A stretch of 12,651 nucleotides of DNA from Baffinella frigidus (GCA_026770585.1 MU647037.1:18104-30754); one strand, 5' to 3'; positions 1 to 6,132 are shown, counted from the stretch's first letter. Notes: a model not told the origin generated them from the letters alone. Numbers and translations: made by a program.

Positions 1-58
1 CTCTCGGTTTGGGCTAACTAATCTCTCGGTTTGGGCTAACTCATCTCTCGGTTTGGGG
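1..58. repeat. 22-bp tandem repeat at window edge
   Basis: Two full units and part of a third, beginning CTCTCGGTTTGGG, start at 1, 23 and 45. The first two differ at one base near the end. The GGTTTGGG core resembles the telomere-like array that follows at 176, so this may be subtelomere-type sequence. The array may continue outside the window. Confidence 0.85.
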
Positions 59-175
59 ATCCTCCCATGACTAGGAAGCGAGCGGCGCACCTGCGAGAAC
101 ATCGCGGGGCTGATCATCGGGTACCCGCCCGGCGCCATGCCTCCGCGGTGCGCCATGCCGCCCCCTGCTTGAGAG

Positions 176-450
176 TTTAGGGTTTAGGGTGAAGGGTTTA
201 GGGTGAAGGGTTTGGGGTGAAGGGTTGACGGTTTGGTGTTTAGGGTTTGGGGTTTGGGGTTTGGGGTTTGGGGTTTGGGGTTTGGGTTTTGGGGTTTGGA
301 GTTTGGGGTTGACGGTTTGGGATTTGGGGTTTGGGGTTTGGGGTTCAGGGTTTAGGGTTTCGGGTTTAGGGTTTAGGGTTTAGGGTTTAGGGTTTAGGGT
401 TTAGGGGTTAACGTTGAGGGTTTAGGGTAGGGTGTAGGGTTTTACCCGCA
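176..450 (+). repeat. Degenerate telomere-like array (TTTAGGG / TTTGGGG)
   Basis: A run of 7-bp G-rich units. TTTGGGG dominates at about 240-345 and TTTAGGG at about 355-405, with variants such as GTGAAGGG and TTGACGG at the edges. TTTAGGG is the plant and algal type of telomere repeat. The mixture of variants and the flanking unique DNA suggest an interstitial or subtelomeric array and not a living chromosome end. A TTTATGG-rich tract follows at 508-556. Confidence 0.85.
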
Positions 451-507
451 TTGCCGGAGTCACCGCGCCCTCCGGGGCCTGCCGACGGGGTTGGGCGAGG
501 TTAGGGG

Positions 508-556
508 GTATGGGTTTATGGTTTAGAGTTTATGGTTTATGGTTTATGGTTAAGGG
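508..556 (+). repeat. TTTATGG-rich degenerate tract
   Basis: Four or five units of the form TTTATGG or TTTAGAG, separated from the main telomere-like array by about 60 bases of GC-rich sequence. It is probably a more decayed part of the same array. Confidence 0.7.
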
Positions 557-598
557 TCGGAGGCGCGTGAGGCTACCGTAGGGTGTGGCGCGACAAGT

Positions 599-762
599 TA
601 ATAGGGTAACTGACCAAAAATGGGGTAGTTAGGCCCGGGATTGCCTAGGACCTCCTACCGTAGACCGCGACTTTTTGGTCCTAGGATCCCTCGGCCTACG
701 GTAGGAGGTCCTGGGCAATACCGTATGCCCAACTACCCCATTTTCAGGCCGTTAGCCTATGA
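599..762 (-). mobile_element. Family A MITE, copy 1 (inverted)
   Basis: A 164-bp palindromic non-coding element whose terminal inverted repeats carry AAAATGGGGTAGTT. It is flanked by a perfect 4-bp direct repeat AAGT at 595-598 and 763-766. The asymmetric centre (GACTTTTTGGTCC) is the reverse complement of the centre in the copies at 2388 and 11053, and its TAATAGG/CCTATGA ends are likewise reversed, so this copy lies in the opposite orientation. It has no coding capacity and would depend on a transposase from elsewhere. Confidence 0.9.
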
Positions 763-766
763 AAGT

Positions 767-1069
767 GGTCAGCACTCACGAACCACCCATGCGTCGTACC
801 CCTCACGACTGAGGATCACGCCAGACTCTCGCTCGACACACACGCCCTTACTCTCACAGGTGCTCCCTATCCTAGGGAGGGGCAGCACACTTCGTGGTAA
901 CCACGCACCACCCAGGACCCCGTGAGACATTCGCTCGACACGCAGCACCGATCTCTCTCTCTCTCCTCCAAGACCCTGGCCACTCTCTCTCTGGTGGGGA
1001 GGGGCGACACACCGATCTGTCTCTCACGCACTGCTGTTCTCGACCCTGGCCACTGTTTCTCTCTCTGGT
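767..1069. other. Gene-free decayed repeat region, CT-rich
   Basis: No credible exon is seen. The stretch holds imperfect repeats: GACCCTGGCCACT followed by a CTCTCTGGTGG tract occurs at about 971-997 and again at about 1041-1071, and GACACRCAGCACCG-like strings occur here and near 1880. A small hairpin lies at about 861-885 (GTGCTCCC and GGGGCAGCAC arms). Open frames on both strands run through these repeats and are not convincing. Confidence 0.5.
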
Positions 1070-1124
1070 GGAGAGACCCGAGTAGCTCCCCCTGCCGTGC
1101 GCCCGGAGATCGTCCGGGCCCGCA
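1070..1124 (-). pseudogene. CCCH exon fragment (3' half only)
   Basis: On the minus strand this translates as GPDDLRAHGRGSYSG, nearly the same as GPDDLRAHGKGSYSG in the third-finger exon at 1343-1450, and it keeps a G|GT at the equivalent donor position. The zinc-ligand half is missing. At the upper end the similarity breaks at a GGGCCC palindrome, beyond which the finger-like string GGGCCCGCAGTGCAAC reads on the opposite strand. This is a decayed duplicate exon. Confidence 0.65.
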
Positions 1125-1211
1125 GTGCAACGGTCGCTCGCAGAGAAAACAATTGGAATACAACAAGATAAAATGGTTCTGCAATCCTCAACCTTCAACC
1201 GTAAAACCGAC

Positions 1212-1248
1212 TTGGGGAGGGGCGGTACCAGAGCAGCCCGTGCCGTGT
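1212..1248 (-). pseudogene. CCCH exon tail fragment
   Basis: The minus strand reads HGTGCSGTAPP, matching HGKGSYSGATPP just past the third-finger exon, with a G|GT at the same place. It looks like a third copy of the exon end plus the start of the following intron, left by tandem duplication. Confidence 0.5.
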
Positions 1249-1342
1249 GGGATGACCGGAGTGACTTTACCACAGTCACGTCCACTAGCAGTAGATATCA
1301 GCAGATACACACACTGGAGGTGCGGTACGGGAGGGGTGGCAC

Positions 1343-1450
1343 CAGAGTAGCTCCCCTTGCCGTGTGCGCGGAGGTCGTCAGGGCCATGGGCGAAGTTGCA
1401 CTGCGGTCCGTAGCGGCACGACCGCGTGTTCTCCCAGTTCACGCACATCC
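1343..1450 (-). CDS. CCCH zinc-finger gene, exon 4 (third finger)
   Basis: A 108-nt minus-strand exon. The acceptor is a CAG after a TGCACGCCTCGTG tract (1451-1453) and the donor is G|GTGCCA at 1342. Exon 3 ends in phase 1 (ACG C|GTAATA), and this exon supplies GG to complete Arg, giving SYKTR-MC at the junction. It carries one complete C-x8-C-x5-C-x3-H finger (CVNWENTRSCRYGPQC, then NFAH), followed by GPDDLRAHGKGSYS. Predicted ligands are about C311, C320, C326 and H330. The exon is phase 1 at both ends, so adding or skipping copies keeps the frame. Reading past the donor stays open to a stop at 1188, so a retained terminal exon is an alternative. This is the best preserved of several tandem copies. 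The CCCH family mostly binds AU-rich or other single-stranded RNA. Confidence 0.75.
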
Positions 1451-1512
1451 CTGCACGAGGCGTGCAGCTTGAGAGACACTCGCTGCAAGCGGCGAGCAGA
1501 GTTAGTCACCCT

Positions 1513-1574
1513 CGCGAAGTTGCACTGGGGCCCGTAGCGGCACGGCATCGTGTTCTCCCAGTTCGCGCACATGC
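1513..1574 (-). pseudogene. Exon 4 duplicate b, zinc ligand lost
   Basis: A close copy of the third-finger exon with the same CAG acceptor context (CTCGTGCAG, at 1575-1577) and the same joining phase. It reads MCANWENTMPCRYGPQC, then NFA. The expected His is replaced by Arg (AGG), and the exon's second half (GPDDLR and onward) is absent, because similarity ends there and the upstream intron of copy a follows. It could be included as an in-frame alternative only if a donor lies nearby, and none is clear. Confidence 0.65.
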
Positions 1575-1604
1575 CTGCACGAGGCGACCCCGCTCAGACA
1601 AACT

Positions 1605-1687
1605 GTGGGTATCTAGGCTTAAGTGAATCTACGCCGACGTCCTCATAACCTTGCGTCCTTAGATGCCCTTAGAGCCTAGATACCCAC
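1605..1687. mobile_element. Family E MITE, complete copy
   Basis: An 83-bp element with inverted ends GTGGGTATCTAGGCT and AGCCTAGATACCCAC (15 bp perfect) and further weaker pairing inside. A 55-bp stretch identical to its right part recurs at 6983-7037. It sits between duplicates b and c of the zinc-finger exon and interrupts copy c. The flanking bases (AACT and AACC) hint at a 4-bp target duplication with one mismatch. Confidence 0.8.
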
Positions 1688-1738
1688 AACCTCTCTCGCA
1701 CGCACGACATCGTGTGTTCTCCCAGGTCACGCATATCC
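1688..1738 (-). pseudogene. Exon 4 duplicate c, truncated by MITE
   Basis: The minus strand begins after an intact CTCTCGCAG acceptor and reads ICVTWENTRCRAC before degenerating. Compared with CVNWENTRSCRYGPQC it has lost the spacing between the cysteines. Its 3' part is replaced by the family E element at 1605-1687. Confidence 0.6.
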
Positions 1739-1772
1739 CTGCGAGAGCCCCCAACTGCGCAGGCAACCCTCT

Positions 1773-1822
1773 ATCCGACGCACGACATGGTGTTCGGCCA
1801 CTTCACGCGAGCGAACGGAGAC
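1773..1822 (-). pseudogene. Exon 4 duplicate d, degenerate
   Basis: The minus strand reads VKWPNTMSC, aligning with VNWENTRSC. The first cysteine codon is changed (CGC for TGC) and the frame stops soon after. The plus-strand string GACGCACGACAT followed by a GTGTTC-like stretch is shared with duplicate c. This is the most decayed recognisable copy in the series. Confidence 0.45.
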
Positions 1823-1929
1823 CTCTCTCAGGCAAACCTCCCACGGATGCGTCATGCGTGCACACTGAGACGGAGCGTGGACACACAGCACCGTTGTTTC
1901 AAAGCGCAGGCGAGGAAGAGGAGGGGATT

Positions 1930-1971
1930 CTGGGAGGCTTGGAGGGGGGGGGGGTTACGCGTCTTGTAACT
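1930..1971 (-). pseudogene. Duplicate of exon 3 end with donor
   Basis: The last 13 exon bases (AGTTACAAGACGC) and the following GTAA of intron 3 are repeated here, with the same GGGAGGCT and poly-G surroundings as at 2127-2180. The two copies are separated by the family D element at 1973-2120. The duplicate encodes SYKTR and keeps a GT donor at 1958, but has no upstream exon body. Confidence 0.6.
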
Positions 1972-1972
1972 T

Positions 1973-2120
1973 TATCTCAGAAAACGAGTTCTAAAACTCG
2001 TTTTCTCAAGTCAATTCTCCTACAAATTTGTCAACTTATGCGGATAGTAAAGAATAAGTTGACGAATTTGTAGGGGAATTGACTTAAGAAAACGAGTTTT
2101 AGAACTCGTTTTCTGAGATA
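1973..2120. mobile_element. Family D MITE, copy 1
   Basis: A 148-bp near-perfect palindrome beginning TATCTCAGAAAACGAG and ending CTCGTTTTCTGAGATA. Each arm is itself partly palindromic (AAAACGAGTTCTAAAACTCGTTTT). The centre holds GTCAACTTAT and AATAAGTTGAC. Both ends are TTATC/GATAA, compatible with a TA or TTA target. It lies in intron 3 of the zinc-finger gene and has no coding capacity. Confidence 0.9.
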
Positions 2121-2167
2121 AAAGTGGTGGGAGGCTGGGGGGGGCTGGTGTGTGGTGGGGGTATTAC

Positions 2168-2315
2168 GCGTCTTGTAACTGCTGCGTGGTGTCTGGAAGT
2201 GGTTCGCAGCCTGGTAGTTGTCTCGTCCGTAGTCTCGTCCGTAGTCTCGTGCGTAGTCTCGTGCGTAGTACTCGTCCGACCCCCCGGAGGAGTACGACCC
2301 CCCGTGCACCTGCTG
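2168..2315 (-). CDS. CCCH zinc-finger gene, exon 3 (Arg-Asp-Tyr linker)
   Basis: A 148-nt minus-strand exon. The acceptor is CTCCGCACAG at 2316-2325, preceded by a branch-point-like CTAAT, and the donor is C|GTAATA at 2167. It enters in phase 0, matching exon 2, and leaves in phase 1, matching exon 4. The product starts QQVHGGSYSSGGSDEYY, continues with four tandem ARDY/GRDY units encoded by 12-bp repeats, and ends SSYKT plus the first base of Arg. YKTR is the usual lead-in to a CCCH finger, which is completed by exon 4. RD-rich linkers are common in RNA-binding proteins. Read through the donor, the frame enters intron and MITE sequence. Confidence 0.75.
2218..2270. repeat. 12-bp coding tandem repeat
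   Basis: GTAGTCTCGTCC or GTAGTCTCGTGC repeated four times within exon 3. On the minus strand it encodes the ARDY/GRDY units, so copy-number change would alter linker length without a frameshift. Confidence 0.8.
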
Positions 2316-2352
2316 CTGTGCGGAGACGATTAGTCTACCGCACCACACTGTA

Positions 2353-2600
2353 GAGAAGGACGCTCAGCAAACGTCGCTGCACCACCTTCATAGGCTAACG
2401 GACTGAAAATGGGGAAGTTAGGCATACGGCATTGCCTAGGACCTCCTACCGTAGGCCGAGGGATCCTAGGACCAAAAAGTCTCGGCCTACGGTAGGAGGT
2501 CCTAGGCAATCCCGTAGGCCTAACTACCCCATTTTCAGGCCGTTGCCCTATTAACCTCTGAGGAAACCGTGCCACCTCGCGTTCAATAGAGGCGTGGTCG
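2353..2600. repeat. Intron 2 duplicated segment, MITE-filled copy
   Basis: The flanks 2353-2387 and 2554-2600 align with the uninterrupted segment 2683-2758 (shared GACGCTCAGC, CACCACCT, GAGGAAA, TCAATAGAGGCGTG). The family A element fills the gap between them. Confidence 0.75.
2388..2553 (+). mobile_element. Family A MITE, copy 2
   Basis: A 166-bp element from TCATAGG to CCTATTA, flanked by the perfect 4-bp duplication ACCT at 2384-2387 and 2554-2557. It holds long inverted repeats (AAAATGGGG, CCTAGGACCTCCTACCGTAGG) and an asymmetric centre GGATCCTAGGACCAAAAAG. It lies in intron 2 of the zinc-finger gene. A paralogous segment without it has a single ACCT at 2714-2717. Confidence 0.92.
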
Positions 2601-2641
2601 CTGCAGTGCGCCTGCGGGCGGTACAAAAAGTTACTACCGGC

Positions 2642-2684
2642 ACGTCCCCGAGACACACTCGAAACGTCCCCGAGACACACTCGA
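2642..2684. repeat. 22-bp tandem duplication
   Basis: ACGTCCCCGAGACACACTCG occurs twice, at 2642 and 2664, inside intron 2 between the two copies of the larger duplicated segment. Confidence 0.85.
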
Positions 2685-2758
2685 GGGAGACGCTCAGCTG
2701 ACCTCACCGCACCACCTCCGAGGAAAAGCATGCACCCCCGGAGTCAATAGAGGCGTGA
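2683..2758. repeat. Intron 2 duplicated segment, empty-site copy
   Basis: Paralogue of 2353-2387 joined to 2554-2600, lacking the family A insertion. The single ACCT at 2714-2717 is the inferred target. The rest of intron 2 from 2759 to 2858 shows nothing I recognise. Confidence 0.7.
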
Positions 2759-2858
2759 TGTGAGGTGTCGCGAAGAGCCACGGCGTTGAGAAACGGACTG
2801 GCACACGGCGTTGCGATCGCATCGAGTCTTGCTTTCTAGCGACACCGTTCTGCAGGCT

Positions 2859-2898
2859 TATCTCAGAAAACGAGTTCTAAAACTCGTTTTCTGAGATG
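2859..2898. mobile_element. Family D short derivative (one arm)
   Basis: A 40-bp palindrome TATCTCAGAAAACGAG...CTCGTTTTCTGAGATG, equal to the terminal arm of the 148-bp D element closed on itself. It lacks the central part seen at 1973-2120 and 5534-5681. It lies in intron 2 near the exon 2 donor. Confidence 0.8.
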
Positions 2899-2977
2899 AA
2901 GGCCATGTCCCGCACCACACACAACCCCGCGTTCGCTTGCAGGTTCGCAGGACGGTGGGGTGTTGTTCGGGAAAGAC

Positions 2978-3191
2978 CTGGTTGTTGCTGTTGTTGTTGC
3001 TGTTGTTGTTGCTGTTGTTGTGGTGGTTGTTGTTGTTGGTGGTGTGGTTGTACGAGGAGCGCTCGTACGCCGACGCCTTGAGCTCGTGGTTCCCGTGCGC
3101 AAAGTTGCAGTTCGCGCCGTACGGGCACGCGCCCAGCTGCCGGAACTTCGTGCACAGCCGCGTCTTGTGGTTGGCCACCTGCCCGGCGCGC
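2978..3191 (-). CDS. CCCH zinc-finger gene, exon 2 (second finger)
   Basis: A 214-nt minus-strand exon. The acceptor is GTGGCCGCAG (3192-3194), chosen over a CAG 13 bases later because only this one completes the codon left open by exon 1 (GG|G, phase 2). The donor is CAG|GTCTTT at 2977, phase 0, matching exon 3. The product is RAGQVANHKTRLC..., a complete C-x8-C-x5-C-x3-H finger (about C201, C210, C216 and H220, with PYGAN between the second and third cysteines). HGNHELKASAYERSSY follows, then an Asn/Ser/His-rich tail encoded by GTT/GCT-rich triplets on the plus strand. Asn-rich low-complexity tails are frequent in RNA-granule proteins, but a role here is inference. Confidence 0.85.
2980..3048. 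repeat. Trinucleotide-rich tract (Asn-coding)
   Basis: A GTT/GCT/GGT-rich microsatellite on the plus strand. Read on the minus strand in the finger frame it is the Asn-rich tail of exon 2. The Leu-, Val- or Gln-rich translations in the other frames are shadows. Confidence 0.8.
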
Positions 3192-3435
3192 CTGCGGCCA
3201 CCCCCACAGGTCAGCACCTCGCTGCCAGCTGGGAACCAGGATTGTACCCCAGGGTACCCAAACTGTACCTCTACGGACCCCGCGGACCCCGCGGGCCCAC
3301 CGGCGCCCGGAGTCGCGCGGAGGCCCGTGGGGGGAGTGCGCGTGCCTCTGGATGTGTGCGCGCAGCGCTCACAATGCGTCGTGCGGAGAGCGGGCCGTGG
3401 CGGAGCGGGTCAGGTGGGTGGGGCAAGAATCGTAC

Positions 3436-3998
3436 CCGGGGCCTCCGCCGCCACCGCCGCCACCGCCGCCGCCTCCGCCGCCTCCGCCGCTACCACCGCC
3501 GCCGCCGTGATGATAGACGTAGTTGGGCTGGGGGGTGCCCCCAGAGGACGGTTCGATGAGGCGCTTCTGCATCTCATGTTCACCGTGCGCGAAGCTGCAG
3601 CGAGACCCAAAGACGCATTCCCCCGACAGCTGCCACTTGAGACACATCCGCGTCTTATAATTGTCCGGCCGTCCGCCATCGCTCCCCCCCCCGCCCCTCT
3701 CGCTCCCACCCTTCCGGTCGCTGGCACCCCCTCCGCTGACTGCCCCCGCCCCGCTGGGCGCCGCCAGATTCAAGGCCCCCAATTCGGATTCAAGCTGCTC
3801 CTCCTCCGCGCCCGCCGCTGCCCCCGGACCGTCCGTCGTCTCGCCGCCCTCTGTCTGGGGCTGCACACGTGTTAGCTGCTGCCGATCGGGCCCACGCACT
3901 CGCTGGGTGGTTCTAGGCGGTACCTCCTCCCCATCCTCTGGGGTCTCCGTCGTATCTTGCTCTGAAGGCACCTCCACCGCCGCTTCCTGCTCCGCCAT
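3436..3998 (-). CDS. CCCH zinc-finger gene, exon 1 (start, first finger)
   Basis: A 563-nt minus-strand first exon. The start is the ATG at 3998, in a good context (A at -3, G at +4). The frame is open further up to 4094, but without an ATG. The N-terminal 110 residues are acidic and Gly/Ala-rich (MAEQEAAVEVPSEQ...). NYKTRMC then leads into finger 1, C119-x8-C128-x5-C134-x3-H138 (CLKWQLSGEC, VFGSRC, SFAH), followed by GEHEMQKRL and a long polyglycine run encoded by CCG/CCT-rich plus-strand sequence. The donor is GG|GTACGA at 3435, phase 2, matching exon 2. The YKTRMC lead-in and finger spacing are those of the TTP/ZFP36-like and related CCCH RNA-binding proteins, which usually act in mRNA decay or translation control. 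I infer only an RNA-binding role. The gene's end is not resolved below 1343. Confidence 0.88.
3441..3511. repeat. CCG-rich triplet tract (polyGly-coding)
   Basis: Tandem CCGCCA, CCGCCG and CCTCCG triplets that encode the glycine run of exon 1 on the minus strand. Long plus-strand frames reading Ala-rich through here are shadows. Confidence 0.8.
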
Positions 3999-4109
3999 CG
4001 TTGCAGCTAGCAAAACCCCACCAGGTATTTGCCTGGTCCAGCACTCTCCGCGCGCGAAAAACGCCCGCGGCGTCCAGGCAGCCCCTGGGGCCACTCGGAT
4101 TCAAACCCG

Positions 4110-4300
4110 GTACTCCGAGAACGAACCGGCGTAAATACTCTGCACGCGCTGCCGCCGCTGCCGGTCCACGCCTCTTAGCTCGCCGCGCGCGTCACGCGGA
4201 TCCAGTCCCTTCGAAGCACTCAAACACCACGGGACAGGAGCACCGGGGGAGAAAGGCGCGAAATCAGAACGACGCGTTGCAACAAAGGTTCCTTTTTTCC
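4110..4300 (-). repeat. Inverted segmental duplicate, copy 1
   Basis: The minus strand of this segment aligns with the plus strand of about 6080-6337. Shared strings include GTACTCCGAGAACGAACC (18 bp perfect, reverse complement at 6320-6337), TTCGAAGGGAC, GACGCGCG, AGCTAAG, GGCGTGG and CAGCGCGTGCAG. The minus-strand frame is open (DARGELRGVDRQRRQRV...), but the corresponding frame at 6123 carries a stop, so coding is doubtful. The segment lies just upstream of the zinc-finger gene start. Confidence 0.7.
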
Positions 4301-4640
4301 CGCGTCTGGTCAGTTGACGGGCTATAACGACTTGTAGCTCTTTACTACACAAATGTCCTATTTTGGACGCGATCAGCGGCTTCAAATATTGACTTGATGA
4401 CTTTAAGAATGGACGTAAAAAATTGACCATTTCACCAAGGGTCTAGAATATTTCCTCTTGATTTCACCCAGGTATAAGTTAACCATATCCTTGTTCCACC
4501 AAAGCTTTCGAGCAACTCCACAGCACTTCACAGACACACCGACTTCACTCCTCACGTGCAAGAGCCGACCAGCTCTTTGCACTTGCAGAATCAAACAAAG
4601 CCTTGCGTGGCCCGCTAGGATCTGAACCGCGTCGCTGCAA
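4301..4640. other. Gene-free, AT-richer stretch
   Basis: No exon or MITE is recognised. The only structure noted is an imperfect hairpin at about 4556-4586 (GTGCAAGAGC and GCTCTTTGCAC arms). The sequence is less GC-rich than the gene to its left and could hold distal promoter sequence of the zinc-finger gene, but no motif supports that. Confidence 0.4.
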
Positions 4641-4650
4641 GACCGGAGGA

Positions 4651-4668
4651 GGGGGGGGGGGGGGGGGG
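4651..4668. repeat. Poly-G homopolymer
   Basis: Eighteen consecutive G, preceded by GGAGGA. Shorter G runs at 1943-1954, 7085-7093 and 9236-9246 show that such tracts are common in the window. Its length may be a sequencing uncertainty. Confidence 0.9.
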
Positions 4669-4737
4669 TGAAGACGCTGTGATGTGGCCTACGCGGCCAC
4701 GCGCGCCACCCCCACTGTGGGGCCCCTCACGGGCCCC

Positions 4738-5361
4738 TCAGCGTTGGTCGCCAAGGTGCCGCCCTGATGCGGAGCGTGGGTCTCGCTCAGGTTGCCCTTG
4801 GGAGGATGCGGAGTCTTTGGCCTCTTGCGAGACCTGGGCGTCACTTGCGGAGCCCCTCCACTGGCCCAATAGAGGGGTGTGGGGGTAGCTACCGGAGTGA
4901 TAGTAGAGGGGTCCCACGCATACCCCGTGAGGGGCTGCTTGTGGGACGTGGGTGGGGCAGACAGGAGATGGGCTGTATGCACGGCCTGTCTTGTTCTGTT
5001 CCTTGTGATCATGACGACGACGACTTCGAAAGATGAAGGGGGTGCGCCATGGTTCCCGAACGGGCGGTCTGCGTCTGTAGGGAATCTCGACTAGCTCTTC
5101 GGCTCCCGCGGCTGTGCTCACCACCGCGTTTCCGCCCACCGGGCACAGAAACGTGTGTGCTGCTGTACAACGTTCATTAAAGCTCCATAAGCTCCATGAA
5201 ACGGGACTCGTTCCAACCCAAGGGGGTAGGTCCGAAAGCGCATCCATAGATTGTGTCCGTCTCCTCAAGAGTGAGGCGGGTGTGGCCTTCGATGTGAGTG
5301 TAATACAAACCAACACATCACCACCACCAAAGTTTTTCACAAGCTCATTCCCAGACTCCAT
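4738..5361 (-). pseudogene. Unassigned open region with frame changes
   Basis: A minus-strand ATG at 5361 (ACTATGG context, with TATATGG about 25 bases upstream) opens a 207-codon frame beginning MESGNELVKNFGGGDV. I do not recognise the product. Within the span the most protein-like reading changes frame. From about 5313 a second frame reads GLYYTHIEGHTRLTLEETD... and ends MELMEL-stop near 5178. From about 5080 a third frame reads FPTDADRPFGNHGAPP... through a basic SRKRPKTPHPPKG segment to a stop near 4689. This would fit a decayed coding sequence with indels, or a multi-exon gene whose splice sites I cannot place. A chance overlap of open frames is also possible. Confidence 0.35.
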
Positions 5362-5533
5362 AGTCTGATAGTGGGTCCATATACCCCCCCTGCAGGACCC
5401 CCTATCTTCGCCACACGACGATCGTTGACCCTGCTCAGCCCACGTTCGTCGGCTGAACTTCTGCTATGGTCAACCCACTCTCATGTTGGGACCTTCTCAG
5501 CTTCACAGGCACTCTCGGCCTCGCCCAGGACCT

Positions 5534-5681
5534 TATCTCAGAAAACAAGTTCTAAAACTCGTTTTCTTAAGTCAATTCCCCTACAAATTCGTCAACTTAT
5601 TCTTGACTCTCCGCATAAGTTGACAAATTTGAAGGGGGGTTGACTTAAGAAAACGAATTTAAAAATCCCTTTTCTGAGATA
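5534..5681. mobile_element. Family D MITE, copy 2
   Basis: A 148-bp palindrome of the same length and structure as 1973-2120, with substitutions in the right arm (AACGAATTTAAAAATCCC). The ends are TTATCTCA and TGAGATAA. The centre keeps GTCAACTTATTCTTGACTC and ATAAGTTGAC. It is non-coding. Confidence 0.9.
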
Positions 5682-5802
5682 AGACCGCCTCCCCATTCCA
5701 AGCTCCCGCTCAAAAAAATCAAATCCACTGCACAGACACTACACACGCTGACATACAAAGCATGCGCGCGCTCCATCCAAACAATATAGTCACTTGCATG
5801 CA

Positions 5803-5907
5803 TATCCCTTAAGTGTCCAGTAGGCTCATACGCCCTACCGTAGGGCCCTAGGACCTACCTAGGACCTCTTGGCCTGCAAATTTGCAGGCCTGGGCACTTA
5901 AGGGATA
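5803..5907. mobile_element. Family C MITE, copy 1
   Basis: A 105-bp element with inverted ends TATCCCTTAAGTG and CACTTAAGGGATA. The interior has CGCCCTACCGTAGGGCCCTAGG and a hairpin GGCCTGCAAATTTGCAGGCC at 5871-5890. The TA at both ends may be a TA target duplication. Confidence 0.85.
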
Positions 5908-6078
5908 TGGGCGGCTGCCAGCAGCCCCGCCTCCTGTGCCTTGCCTGAGGAGCATGGATCGTTGCGGCACACGTATGACTACACGTCGTCAACAACCAAA
6001 CGATCTAGTCACGTGGCCGCATGCCACCAGCCAAACACATCAGTCCTGTGCCGCCACCCGCGGGAGTCCCAATCCTAC

Positions 6079-6132
6079 GTTTGCCGAGACGCCATCCATG
6101 TTCTGTATTCGCGCCTCTATCTCCCGGAGCGC
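6079..6132 (-). CDS. Candidate 54-nt exon, helical peptide
   Basis: On the minus strand an acceptor ACGGGGCAG (6133-6135) precedes an 18-codon open stretch ALREIEARIQNMDGVSAN that ends at AAC|GTAGGA. Both ends are phase 0. The peptide looks amphipathic and helical, like the coiled-coil exons at 10523 and 11580, so it could belong to the same long minus-strand gene, though several kilobases of MITEs lie between. The inverted duplicate at about 4247-4285 has a related but diverged string after a similar GGGACAG. Without transcript data this remains a guess. Confidence 0.35.

Noticed and set aside
867-1285. Minus-strand open frames around 900-1285
   Set aside because: Only the GPDDLRAHG piece is recognisable. 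The rest is translated CT-repeat and decayed intron sequence.
2937-3875. Long plus-strand open frames (Leu-, Val- or Ala-rich)
   Set aside because: They run antisense to the zinc-finger exons and owe their length to the triplet tracts. The minus strand has clear finger motifs and phase-matched splice sites.
3999-4094. N-terminal extension of exon 1 up to 4094
   Set aside because: The frame is open but begins at GTG. The first ATG in frame is at 3998 with a good context.
4080-4120. tRNA-like GGGTTTGAATCC on the minus strand
   Set aside because: No stem pairing and no tRNA body. It is part of or next to the inverted duplicate.
4595-4635. tRNA-like 3' end (GCGGTTCAGATCCTAGCGGG on the minus strand)
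   Set aside because: The T-stem does not pair and there is no matching acceptor or anticodon arm upstream.
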